DNA of 64,000 nucleotides from Thermomonas sp. (GCF_023953935.1 NZ_JAMLIW010000001.1:124001-188000); one strand, 5' to 3'; shown: positions 51,639 to 62,647, numbered from the stretch's first letter. The notes: generated by a model from the letters alone, not told the origin. Numbers and translations are program-made.

Positions 51639-53651
51639 ATGACGGAAACCGAGGGCCGGAATTCGGCCAATTCCAATTGGCCGGCGATGGCCGGCACCGC
51701 GCTGCGCGTGGCGTTCGGCATGATCTGGGCGGTTGGCGCCGCGCTGACCTTCAGCGCCGATTTCGCCAACAACTACGTGGGCTATCTGCACAATGCCGCG
51801 ACCGGACAACCGGCCTGGTCGGCGTGGTGGTTCAGCATGTGGATCGCGCTGGTGACGCCCAACGTGACCTTCTTCGTGTGGGCGACGCGGATCGCCGAAG
51901 TGCTGCTGGCCGTCGCCCTGCTGTTTGGCATCGCCCGCAAGTTCACCTACATCATCGGCATCCTGTTCAGCCTGCTGATCTGGAGCACGGCCGAGGGTTT
52001 CGGTGGGCCGTATTCGGTGGGCGCCAGCAACATCGGCGCGGCGCTGAGCTATGTGCTGATCTTCGCCGCGCTGATCGTCATCAACATGCGCTCCGGGCCG
52101 AGCCCGTACAGCCTGGACTACCTGATCGAACAGCGCTGGCCGACGTGGCGCAGGCTGTCGGAGTGGAATCCGGACGTGCGCCCCGAACAGGTGCAGCACC
52201 TGTCCTGGCGGGTGCAGGCGCCGGCTTTGGCGGGCGTGCTGCTGTTGACCGCGCTGCTGCTGGCCGGGCTGCACAGTGCCTTGAACGTGCGCTCCGCCAG
52301 TCCGGCTGCCGCGGCCGCCGCGGTATCGCCACTGGCACTGGCGTCCGCCAACCCGGTGGCGCAAGCGCGTGACGCGCGATTGCCGCCGGTGCCCGCGGGC
52401 GATACCGCGGAGATCCGGATCGGCGTGTCCGACGACAACATCGAGATCGCCAGCGGCGTGCAATACCAGGCGTGGACCTTCGGCAAATCGGTGCCCGGCC
52501 CGGTGATCCATGTCCGTCAAGGGCAGATGGTGAAGGTGGTGCTGACCAACAACGGCAGCATGCAGCATTCGATCGACTTCCACTCGGCGATCACGCCGCC
52601 GAACCTGCATTACGTTGACATCATGCCCGGCGAGTCGATCGAGTTCACCTTCGAAGCGAAGGTGGCTGGCGCCTTCCTCTACCACTGCGGCACCCCGCCG
52701 GTGCTGTTGCACATCGGCAATGGCATGTACGGCGCGATGATCGTCGATCCGGCCATCCCGCTGCCGCCGGCCGCCGAAAGCTATGTGCTGGTGCAGGGCG
52801 AGTGGTACACCCAACAGGTGTCCGGCCAGGTCATGGCGGGCAACTACCAGAAGATGCTGGACATCAAGCCGGACGAAGTGGTGTTCAACGGCGTGGCGTT
52901 CCAGTACCGCGACCATCCGCTGACCGCCAGGCCCGGCGATCTGGTGCGGATGTACGTGGTCAACGCCGGCCCGAGCCTGTGGAGCGCGTTCCACGTGATC
53001 GGCGCGATCTTCGACAAGGTCTATCCGGGCGGCAATCCGGCCCAGGCCATCGATGGCGTGTCCACCTACAGCGTGGGGCCGGGTGAAGGCGCGGTATTCG
53101 ATCTGACCCTGGACGAGGCCGGCCACTACCCGTTCGTCGATCATTCGATGGCGCATCTGGAACTGGGCGCGGTGGGCGTGCTGGCCGTAGGCGACGTGGG
53201 CAACGCCAAGCCGCCGATCACGCGCTCGGCAACCCCGGCGCCACCGCCGCCGCAGGCGACCGGCCCGTATGCGTTCAACCCGGCGAAAGCGGAACAACTC
53301 TACAACCGCAATTGCAGCGCCTGCCACCAGCCCAGCGGTGAAGGCACGCCGGGCATGTTCCCGCCGCTCAAGGGCAATGCCGTGGTGCTCGCTCCCGATC
53401 CGACCAAGCAGATCAGCGTCATCCTGAACGGCATGCACGGTGAGGCGATCGACGGCGTCAACTATCAGGGCGCAATGCCTCCGTTCGCCTCGACCCTGAA
53501 CGATGCCGACATTGCCGACATCGCCAATCACGAGCGCACCTCCTGGGGCAACCAGGGCAGGCCGATCACGGCCGACGAGGTGAAACGGGTTCGCGGAACA
53601 CCGGCGGCAGCGCCAGCACCGACACCGGCCGGCGGCGGTCACGCGCATTGA
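51639..53651 (+). CDS. DoxD-like / copper nitrite reductase / cytochrome c fusion
   Basis: Predicted to reduce nitrite to nitric oxide. The 670-residue chain has (1) a DoxD/DoxX-like membrane domain, about residues 20-150, four helices with the hallmark TAEGFGGPYSVGASNIGAA; (2) one further helix at about 195-211; (3) a two-cupredoxin NirK at about 255-520; (4) a cytochrome c domain at about 545-635 (CSACH, Cys559, Cys562, His563; Met613 as likely axial ligand). All NirK residues are present: type 1 copper His310, Cys350, His358, Met363; type 2 copper His315, His349, His502; catalytic Asp313 and His452. The 8-residue Cys-His spacing is class II, as in AniA. The protein lacks a cleavable signal; membrane topology should place copper and heme outside. 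It stands alone, divergent from rplU. Confidence 0.88.
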   Translation: MTETEGRNSANSNWPAMAGTALRVAFGMIWAVGAALTFSADFANNYVGYLHNAATGQPAWSAWWFSMWIALVTPNVTFFVWATRIAEVLLAVALLFGIARKFTYIIGILFSLLIWSTAEGFGGPYSVGASNIGAALSYVLIFAALIVINMRSGPSPYSLDYLIEQRWPTWRRLSEWNPDVRPEQVQHLSWRVQAPALAGVLLLTALLLAGLHSALNVRSASPAAAAAAVSPLALASANPVAQARDARLPPVPAGDTAEIRIGVSDDNIEIASGVQYQAWTFGKSVPGPVIHVRQGQMVKVVLTNNGSMQHSIDFHSAITPPNLHYVDIMPGESIEFTFEAKVAGAFLYHCGTPPVLLHIGNGMYGAMIVDPAIPLPPAAESYVLVQGEWYTQQVSGQVMAGNYQKMLDIKPDEVVFNGVAFQYRDHPLTARPGDLVRMYVVNAGPSLWSAFHVIGAIFDKVYPGGNPAQAIDGVSTYSVGPGEGAVFDLTLDEAGHYPFVDHSMAHLELGAVGVLAVGDVGNAKPPITRSATPAPPPPQATGPYAFNPAKAEQLYNRNCSACHQPSGEGTPGMFPPLKGNAVVLAPDPTKQISVILNGMHGEAIDGVNYQGAMPPFASTLNDADIADIANHERTSWGNQGRPITADEVKRVRGTPAAAPAPTPAGGGHAH

Positions 53652-53681
53652 GGATCCCCATTCGCCGTGAACCGCTTACAT

Positions 53682-53767
53682 CGTCACCCCGGCGAAAGCC
53701 GGGGTCCATTTGGTTCTCCGGCTGCATTGAAGAATCGAAATGGATGCCGGCTTGCGCCGGCATGACG
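53682..53767. repeat. REP-type double hairpin downstream of the nitrite reductase fusion
   Basis: Hairpin ccccggc-gaaa-gccgggg (53687-53704) and hairpin atgccggc-ttgc-gccggcat (53744-53763) are themselves arranged as imperfect inverted copies (about 24 of 30 bases), giving a paired REP/BIME-like element. It lies where the nirK-like transcript should end, and may stabilise or end it. Confidence 0.75.
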
Positions 53768-53860
53768 CGGCTGGTTCTGTTGCGTTGTCGAGTGAACACG
53801 GCGTCACGCCGAACATGCCCGACGCGCTAAACTGCTCGGTCGCTTCCCGAATCCACGACG

Positions 53861-56751
<2,891 letters not shown>

Positions 56752-56755
<4 letters not shown>

Positions 56756-57168
56756 ACGAGACATCCCCCATATTCCGGATGCTTCTGCCGCTGCGCTGGA
56801 GTGACCTGGATGCGTTCAACCACGTCAACAACGCGCGCTATCTGACCTTCCTCGAACAGGCGCGGATCGAGTGGTTCGAAAGCATCGGCGAGCCGTGGGT
56901 GACCGAGGACTTCGCGCCGGTAGTGGCCTCGGCCACGCTGAACTTCAAGCGCCCGATCGAATACCCGTCCAAGGTGTTCGTCGAATTGTTCACCGACCGG
57001 CTGGGCACGCGCAGCGTGGTGATCGGCCACCGTATCGTGGACGAAGACGGCCGCCTGTACTGCGACGGCAACGTGGTTGCGGTCTGGATCGACCGCCGCA
57101 GCGGCCGCTCGACGGACCTGCCGGATTGCGTGCGGCGGGCGGCGGGGAAACTGCTGGCGCAGCCTTGA
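56752..57168 (+). CDS. YbgC/FadM-type acyl-CoA thioesterase
   Basis: A 138-residue hotdog-fold thioesterase. The active-site pattern [23 protein letters not shown] contains the conserved Asp of the 4-hydroxybenzoyl-CoA thioesterase/YbgC family. The GTG at 56752 overlaps the uvrA stop by four bases and has AGGGAG eight bases upstream, so it is translationally coupled to uvrA. The acyl substrate is unknown. Confidence 0.88.
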
Positions 57169-57205
57169 CGGAAGCCTGCCGGGCCCGGGCCGCTTGTTGA
57201 GAAAG

Positions 57206-57317
57206 AAACGCCACGTCCGAACCGGACACAGGGACAATCGGCGCCATGGATGGCGCCGATTAGCCTACATGGATGTACTTGCGGCGTGTCCCTGTGGCCG
57301 GTTCGGACGTGGCGTTT
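57206..57317. repeat. Long inverted repeat with inner palindrome
   Basis: Arms 57206-57234 (aaacgccacgtccgaaccgg...) and 57289-57317 are 29 bases long with a single mismatch. Inside lies a second palindrome, 57237-57260 (11-base arms atcggcgccat). A partial third copy of the 'gtgtccctgtgtccgRttcgg' unit and of 'gccatccatggcgcc' occurs at about 57332-57403. The 57169-57488 gap otherwise shows no gene. Confidence 0.8.
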
Positions 57318-57488
57318 CCGGCGTTTCCGGCGTGTCCCTGTGTCCGATTCGGGTGCCGCGTTTCCGGCGTGTCTCTGGGCACGCCATCCATGGCGCCGGT
57401 TGTTCCCGCGTCAGATCTGGACGCAGCAGTCGTCCTATCCCACCCTGCGCATCCGTATCATTGAGCATCCGGCCATCGAGACCCGCAC

Positions 57489-58256
57489 ATGCCATCCAGC
57501 GCCCTGATTGAAACCACCGTCCACGGCGACATCCACCAGATCCGGATGACGCGGCCACCGGTCAATGCGCTGGATCCGACACTGTGCGCGGCACTCACCA
57601 CGGCCCTGCACGCGGCGATCGCCGCGGATGCGCGCGGCATCGTGCTGGCCGGCGGCGCGAAGGTGTTTTCGGCGGGCCTGGATGTGCCCTACCTGCTGGG
57701 TCTCGGCGAAAACCAGACCGCGCTGGCGCAGGCCTGGGAAGCCTTTTTCGAAGCAGCGCGCGCGCTGGCCACCTGCCCGGTGCCGGTGGTCGCGGCGATG
57801 GCCGGGCACGCACCCGCCGGCGGCTGCGTGCTGGCCCTGTGTTGTGATTACCGAATCTTCGCCGAAGGCCCGTTCCGGATCGGCCTCAACGAGACCCAGG
57901 TCGGGCTGGTCGCCCCGGAAGGCATCCAGGCGCTGCTCGCCCGCGTGGTTGGCCCGCACCGCGCCGAACGCCTGCTGGTGGCCGGCCACATGCCGGAGGC
58001 CACGGAAGCACTGGCGATTGGCTTGGTCGACGAACTGGCTGCCAGTGCCGACGTCGAGACCCGCGCCCGCGCCTGGCTGGGCGAACTGCTGCAACTGCCA
58101 CGCGAGCCGATGCTGGAAACCCGCGCCATCGCCCGCCGCGACGTGGTCGATGCGCTGGCGCCCGAGCGCATCGGCCTGAGCGGATTCATCACCGCCTGGT
58201 CACGTCCCGACACCCAAGCCGGCCTGAAAGCCATGCTGGCGCGGATCGGGAAGTAG
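57489..58256 (+). CDS. Delta3,Delta2-enoyl-CoA isomerase (crotonase family)
   Basis: A 255-residue crotonase-fold protein. The segment GHAPAGGCVLALCCDYRIF and GLNETQVGLVAPEGIQ match mitochondrial-type ECI1/dodecenoyl-CoA isomerase, where only the Glu of the GLNETQ loop is catalytic and the hydratase Glu is replaced (here Val). It would shift double bonds of unsaturated fatty acyl-CoA during beta-oxidation. ATG 57489; no partner genes adjacent on the same strand. Confidence 0.85.
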   Translation: MPSSALIETTVHGDIHQIRMTRPPVNALDPTLCAALTTALHAAIAADARGIVLAGGAKVFSAGLDVPYLLGLGENQTALAQAWEAFFEAARALATCPVPVVAAMAGHAPAGGCVLALCCDYRIFAEGPFRIGLNETQVGLVAPEGIQALLARVVGPHRAERLLVAGHMPEATEALAIGLVDELAASADVETRARAWLGELLQLPREPMLETRAIARRDVVDALAPERIGLSGFITAWSRPDTQAGLKAMLARIGK

Positions 58257-58344
58257 GAGCACACCGAGGCCACTGGCCGAGGGGTGCGAATCGCGACGCA
58301 TCCAGGCAGCCGCGATATCAATCGCACCCCTGCGGTGCTTCTAC
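58253..58344. repeat. Imperfect inverted repeat after the isomerase gene
   Basis: gtaggagcacaccg... (from 58253) faces ...cctgcggtgcttctac (to 58344), with inner arms ggggtgcga/tcgcacccc (58280-58288 and 58322-58330). It is a relative of the repeat at 244-319. It lies between convergent genes, where it could act as a terminator-like structure. Confidence 0.65.
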
Positions 58345-58363
58345 GAGAAACCGTCGCCCGGCT

Positions 58364-58726
58364 TCAGAGGATTTCCAGCACGGTCTCCGGCGGGCGGCAC
58401 AGGCGTGTGCCCTTGGCGGTGAAGACGAACGGGCGGTTGATCAGTTTGGGCGTGTCCACCATCGCCTGCAGCAGGGCGTCGTCGCTCAGGGCGGGATCAC
58501 CCAGGCCCTGCGCCTGGTATTCGGGTTCCTTGCTGCGGATCGCATCGCGCACGCGCAGTCCGGCGTCTTTGATCGCCTTCTTCAGGCGCGTTTTGTCGGG
58601 CGGATTGTTGACGTAATCCACGATCACCGGTTCGATGCCGGCTTCAAGGAGAATCTCCAGCGCGCCGCGCGAATTGCTGCATGTGGGGCGGTGCCAGATC
58701 TCCACCCGCTGCGTCTTGTCCACCAT
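58364..58726 (-). CDS. ArsC/Spx-family (arsenate reductase-like) protein
   Basis: A 120-residue thioredoxin-fold protein. The active site reads RPTCSNSRGALEIL, with the ArsC single Cys followed by Ser-Asn-Ser-Arg, and the C-terminal NRPFVFTAKGTRLCRPPE loop carries the conserved Arg. True glutaredoxin-linked arsenate reductase is possible; without neighbouring ars genes, the YffB/Spx-like relatives are also options. ATG 58726; follows the sulfurtransferase gene by two bases. Confidence 0.85.
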   Translation of the reverse strand: MVDKTQRVEIWHRPTCSNSRGALEILLEAGIEPVIVDYVNNPPDKTRLKKAIKDAGLRVRDAIRSKEPEYQAQGLGDPALSDDALLQAMVDTPKLINRPFVFTAKGTRLCRPPETVLEIL

Positions 58727-58728
58727 CT

Positions 58729-59574
58729 TCAGTCTCCCGTCGCCACCGGTCGGGTCGGGTCGGCGATCCAGCCACTCCACGAGCCGGTGAACAATTTCGC
58801 TCCCTTCAGCCCCGCCCGCTCCATCGCCAGCAGGTTGTGGCAGGCGGTCACGCCGGAGCCGCACATCATCACCACCTCGGACGGGTCGCGGCCTTGCAGC
58901 AGCTCGCGGTACTCCGCGGCCAGCCGCACCGGCGACTTGAAGCGCCCGTTTTCCAGATTCAGCGCGTAGGGCCGGTTGACCGCGCCGGGCACGTGCCCGG
59001 CCACCCGGTCCAATGGTTCTTCGTCGCCGCGGAAGCGCGCCGCGGCGCGGGCGTCGAGCAGCAGATCGTCCACCGCCAGACGGGCCGCCACGCCGTTGGC
59101 ATCGAGCAAGCGGCTGGCATCGAAGCTCCCGCTGATGAACGAAGCCCCCGGCGGCGACGGTGCGGTGGAGACCGGCAGCCCGAGCGAGGTCCAGGCGGTC
59201 CAGCCGCCATCGAGCACGGCGACTTTCTCATGGCCCATGACGCGCAGCATGAACCACAGCCGCGCCGCGATCGCGCCGTCGTTGTCGTCGTAGACGATGA
59301 CCTGCGAGGTCGGCGTCACGCCCCAGCGACGCAGGCGCTCCAGGAAGAGTTTTTCGCTTGGCCACGGGTGGCGGCCGTGGCCGAACTGGGAGATGTCCGA
59401 CAGGTCGCGTTCCAGGTGCGCATACACGGCGCCCGGGATCCGCCCGCGCAGCCACGCCTGCTCGCCCTGGTTGGGATCGAGCAGGGAAAAACGGCAGTCG
59501 ACGATGACCAGGTCGGAACGCCCCAACGCCATCGACAAGACATCCGCCTGCACCAAGGTCGTCCACCCGGCCAT
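58729..59574 (-). CDS. 3-mercaptopyruvate sulfurtransferase (tandem rhodanese)
   Basis: Transfers sulfur from 3-mercaptopyruvate to thiols or cyanide. The 281-residue protein has two rhodanese domains; the second carries the active-site loop CGSGVTAC, which is the mercaptopyruvate type (rhodanese proper has CRKGVT). Start ATG 59574 overlaps the nudix stop by one base (TGATG). The operon order is DUF1289, nudix, sulfurtransferase, ArsC-like. Confidence 0.92.
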   Translation of the reverse strand: MAGWTTLVQADVLSMALGRSDLVIVDCRFSLLDPNQGEQAWLRGRIPGAVYAHLERDLSDISQFGHGRHPWPSEKLFLERLRRWGVTPTSQVIVYDDNDGAIAARLWFMLRVMGHEKVAVLDGGWTAWTSLGLPVSTAPSPPGASFISGSFDASRLLDANGVAARLAVDDLLLDARAAARFRGDEEPLDRVAGHVPGAVNRPYALNLENGRFKSPVRLAAEYRELLQGRDPSEVVMMCGSGVTACHNLLAMERAGLKGAKLFTGSWSGWIADPTRPVATGD

Positions 59575-60203
59575 CACGCTTCTCCCTGATCCACGGCCGC
59601 GAGTCGTTCGCGAAGGTTGTACAGGATCGAGGCCGTCGCGCCCCAGATCCGATGCGCAGCATACCGGTATTGCAGCACATGGCGCGGGCGACCGGCAAAG
59701 CTGATTTCGACCGCTTCGAGCCGGCGTGGATCGAGCAGGAGATCCAGCGGCACCTCGAACACATCCGCCACTTCCGCAGGATTGGCGAGCGGCGAGAACC
59801 CGGTTTCGACAATTGCCAGCACCGGCAGCACGCGATAGCCGGTGACGGTCAGGTACGGATCGAGATAGCCCAGCGGCCGTGCCTGTCCCGCCGGCAGTCC
59901 GATTTCCTCGTTGGCCTCGCGCAGCGCCGCCTGGGCCGGGCTGGCGTCGAGCGGGTCGATCCCGCCGCCGGGGAAACTGACCTGGCCGGCGTGATGGCGC
60001 AACCGCTCGGTGCGCCGGGTCAACAGGACGCCGGCGCCGGCCGGCCGTGGAATCACCCCGATCAGCACCGCGGCCGGACGCGGATGGGCCGCCACCGGCA
60101 GCCCCTCCAATTCCGCAAGGTTCCACGGCGCCGCCGTCGGTGGCGCATCCAGAGGATGGGCGGCGCGGCGCAGGCGCCTGGCGAGGGTGTCGACGTCGCT
60201 CAT
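59574..60203 (-). CDS. Nudix hydrolase, CoA pyrophosphatase type
   Basis: A 209-residue nudix protein. The box GGGIDPLDASPAQAALREANEEIGL follows GX5EX7REUXEEXGU except that the first Glu position is not the strict consensus. The preceding HHAGQVSFPGGG and the RLRHHAGQ context match the NUDT7/YeaB CoA-diphosphatase group. ATG 60203 is chosen for homology; it overlaps the DUF1289 gene stop by four bases. Confidence 0.9.
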   Translation of the reverse strand: MSDVDTLARRLRRAAHPLDAPPTAAPWNLAELEGLPVAAHPRPAAVLIGVIPRPAGAGVLLTRRTERLRHHAGQVSFPGGGIDPLDASPAQAALREANEEIGLPAGQARPLGYLDPYLTVTGYRVLPVLAIVETGFSPLANPAEVADVFEVPLDLLLDPRRLEAVEISFAGRPRHVLQYRYAAHRIWGATASILYNLRERLAAVDQGEA

Positions 60204-60388
60204 GGGAGTGCACGCTGCGCGGCGCGCTCTGGAACAACCACATCCATGATGTGCCGGCGTTCCGCATCGTCCAGCGCCAGCCACGCCGCGATCTCATCGC
60301 CGCTGCGCAGGCAGCCCAGGCACAGGCCATCCGCACCGAGGGTGCAAATGCCCGTGCAAGGACTCAGGATGGCAACCGGTTCACTCAT
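60200..60388 (-). CDS. DUF1289 small zinc-like protein
   Basis: A 62-residue protein with the DUF1289 cysteine pattern PCTGICTLGADGLCLGCLRSGDEIAAW. Four cysteines probably bind Zn or an Fe-S cluster. No function is established. ATG 60388 (MSEPVAI) overlaps the nudix gene by four bases; it heads the four-gene operon. Confidence 0.85.
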   Translation of the reverse strand: MSEPVAILSPCTGICTLGADGLCLGCLRSGDEIAAWLALDDAERRHIMDVVVPERAAQRALP

Positions 60389-60537
60389 GGACGAAATCAA
60401 CGCTCCCGAAACGCGATACGCCGGCACGGGGCCGGCGCATCGACAGGTTTGCCTGGGCAGGTTCCCGATGGAGGCCGCCCGAAACTGCGGGCGACTTCCC
60501 GATCACGGCGAGTCCGCACGCGGACCCGCCTGCCACA

Positions 60538-61272
60538 TCACTTCACCGCGCCAAGCTCGATCTGCAGGGCAATGGCCTGCTGCGCGAACTGGGCATTCTG
60601 ACCCGCACCCAGCGCGGCGCCCGGCGGAATCACGACTTCCCAGACCGCGCCCTGCTGCATCAGCGGCAGGGTGTCCTTGATCGCCGGGATCGGCGCCTGC
60701 GATACCTTGAACGGCGGCGGCGTCTGGACGTTGCTCAGCGGGGTGCCGACCGCGGCAAGGAAGCTGCGGAAGGCAATCGTCACCTCGCTGTTGGCGGTCG
60801 GCTTGGCGCCGGTGCCGGGCTTGACGACGCGATACATGACGCCGCTGGGCAGGGTCAACACGCCCTGCTGGGCCTTGTACTGGGCGAGGAAGCCGGCGGA
60901 CTGCGCCTTGTTGTCTTCCAGCGCCTTGAGGAAGGCGGCCTGAGCCTTGGCTTCCATGCGCGCCTGGAAGCCGGTGAAGGCGGTGCGCAGCTGGTCTTCG
61001 GTATAGGCCGGCTGCTTGTTGCCGAACGCATCCTGCAGACCGCGCACGACGGTGGCGATGTCGATCGGCTCGCCGCCGACCCGCAGTTCCTGGCCGAGGT
61101 TCCAGCCCATCACGTAGCTGGCGTGGGTCTTGTCGACCACCGGCAGGGCCGGGGCCGCAGGCGCCGTCGCCGGACGGGGAGCCGCCGCCGGAGCGGTCTG
61201 GGTCTGCGCGGTAGCCACGCCGGCGCTCAGGGTCAGGGCCACCAGACTGGCAGCGAGTGCATGAAACTTCAT
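60538..61272 (-). CDS. Periplasmic FKBP-type protein with degenerate active site
   Basis: A 244-residue precursor with a Sec signal peptide (MKFHALAASLVALTLSAGVATAQ), a Pro/Ala spacer, the FKBP-N (Mip-like) dimerisation domain (ASYVMGWNLGQELR...DQLRTAFTGFQARM) and an FKBP domain. In the FKBP part the usual YxG...DGxxFDSS active site is replaced by VTIAFRSFLAAVGTPLSNV, so proline isomerase activity may be lost and a chaperone role is more likely. I choose ATG 61272 because GAGG lies six bases upstream; ATG 61284 is in frame. Confidence 0.85.
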   Translation of the reverse strand: MKFHALAASLVALTLSAGVATAQTQTAPAAAPRPATAPAAPALPVVDKTHASYVMGWNLGQELRVGGEPIDIATVVRGLQDAFGNKQPAYTEDQLRTAFTGFQARMEAKAQAAFLKALEDNKAQSAGFLAQYKAQQGVLTLPSGVMYRVVKPGTGAKPTANSEVTIAFRSFLAAVGTPLSNVQTPPPFKVSQAPIPAIKDTLPLMQQGAVWEVVIPPGAALGAGQNAQFAQQAIALQIELGAVK

Positions 61273-61450
61273 CCAGAACCTCATTCGTTGATCGTGACCG
61301 CGCACGCGGCCGGGATGGAAAAAACCGGCCGAGGCCGGATGGGTTTGCCTGCACCGGGCGGCAAGCCGCCTGCGGGACACGATAGGATACAGTTCGCGGC
61401 CCTGAACGGCTACTGAGGCTTCACTGCGACCAATGCCGGCCGGGGAAGTT

Positions 61451-61480
61451 CCGCAATTTCCAGCAATTTCCAGCAATTTC
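61451..61480. repeat. Three tandem decamers before the crotonase start
   Basis: The sequence ccgcaatttc-cagcaatttc-cagcaatttc repeats a 10-base unit three times, ending 10 bases before the ATG at 61491. No good Shine-Dalgarno is seen there. Confidence 0.65.
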
Positions 61481-61490
61481 CGGACACACC

Positions 61491-62273
61491 ATGATCGACG
61501 CCCTGCTCCTGACCGAAACCGCCGACGGTATCCGCACCCTGCGGGTCAACCGGCCGGACAAGCTCAACGCCCTGAATGCGGCCACCCTGGATGCGCTGGA
61601 CGCCGCTTTCGCGGCCGCCGAAGCCGATCCCGAGGTGCGCGTGGTGGTCCTGACCGGGGCCGGCCCCAAGGCCTTCGTGGCCGGCGCCGACATCGCCGAA
61701 ATGCGCACTCTGACGCCGGTGCAGGGCCGGGATTTTTCGCTGCGTGGCACCCGGATGATGCGGCGGGTCGAGAAACTGTCGAAGCCGGTGATCGCCATGA
61801 TCAACGGCTTTGCGCTGGGCGGCGGCCTGGAGCTGGCGATGTGCTGCCATCTGCGCGTCGCCGCCGACACCGCCAAGGTCGGCCAGCCGGAAATCAATCT
61901 TGGACTGATTCCCGGCTTCGGTGGCAGCCAGCGCCTGCTGCGGCTGTGCGGCCGCGCCGCCACCCTGGAACTGTGCCTGACCGGTGCGCCGATCAGCGCC
62001 GAACGTGCGCTGCTGCTGGGCATCGTCAACCGCGTGGTGGCCGCTGCCGATCTGGAGGCAGAAACCATGAAGCTGGCCACGCAGCTCGCCAATGCGGCGC
62101 CGCTGGCGCTGCGCGGAATGCTCGACTGCGTGAACGTGGGCGGCGAGTGCGGGATCGAGGAAGGCCTGGAGTACGAATCCGCGCAGTTCGGGCTGATGTT
62201 CGCCACCGAGGACATGCGCGAAGGCACGTCGGCATTCCTGGAAAAGCGCAAGCCGACCTTCGCCGGGAAATGA
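61491..62273 (+). CDS. Enoyl-CoA hydratase (crotonase family)
   Basis: Hydrates trans-2-enoyl-CoA in beta-oxidation. The 260-residue protein has the oxyanion-hole segment FVAGADIAEM and both catalytic glutamates (GFALGGGLELAMCC; GQPEINLGLIPGFGG), as in bacterial short-chain enoyl-CoA hydratases. It differs from the isomerase at 57489, which lacks the first Glu. ATG 61491; its stop overlaps the next start by four bases. Confidence 0.93.
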   Translation: MIDALLLTETADGIRTLRVNRPDKLNALNAATLDALDAAFAAAEADPEVRVVVLTGAGPKAFVAGADIAEMRTLTPVQGRDFSLRGTRMMRRVEKLSKPVIAMINGFALGGGLELAMCCHLRVAADTAKVGQPEINLGLIPGFGGSQRLLRLCGRAATLELCLTGAPISAERALLLGIVNRVVAAADLEAETMKLATQLANAAPLALRGMLDCVNVGGECGIEEGLEYESAQFGLMFATEDMREGTSAFLEKRKPTFAGK

Positions 62274-62647
62274 CGCGGGCGACCCGCCCCTGCCCGTCCT
62301 GCGGCTGCACGGCACCGGACCGCGCCCACGCGGTGCTGGCCGCGCTGCGGGAAGACGACCTGGACGCGGCGCTGGCGCTCGGCCTGCTCGACCTGCCGCA
62401 CTGCGCAAGCTGCCGCGAAGATTGCAACGCCATGCTGGCCGCCGCCAGCCAGGCCCGCCAGTTTGCCCTCGCCGCCCGCGACCGCCATCGCGCACGGGCG
62501 CTGCGGCTGGCGCGGATCCAGTCCGAACGCGAAGCCGCGCGGCGTCCGGCGCAGGTCAATCGCCTCGCACCGGACCCGGCCCTGCCCGCCGCCGCCGCTG
62601 ACGCCTTGGCCCGCGCGCTGGCGCGGGTGAAGTCGCGGCGCGGATGA
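62270..62647 (+). CDS. Small zinc-ribbon-like protein of unknown function
   Basis: A 125-residue basic protein with an N-terminal CPSCGC motif and a second CASCREDC motif (about residues 46-53), probably one zinc site, followed by an Ala/Arg-rich helix. I recognise no characterised family, though a similar gene before nth appears common in xanthomonads (memory, not searched). It is coupled to the hydratase by ATGA and to nth by a four-base overlap. Confidence 0.75.
   Translation: MTRATRPCPSCGCTAPDRAHAVLAALREDDLDAALALGLLDLPHCASCREDCNAMLAAASQARQFALAARDRHRARALRLARIQSEREAARRPAQVNRLAPDPALPAAAADALARALARVKSRRG

Noticed and set aside
53821-53860. LexA/SOS box before uvrA
   Set aside because: No CTG-N10-CAG-like palindrome is visible; only a weak -10-like TAAACT is seen.
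57206-57470. Small repeat-rich peptide genes in the gap after the thioesterase
   Set aside because: The frames translate the inverted repeats on both strands and lack RBS or conserved features.
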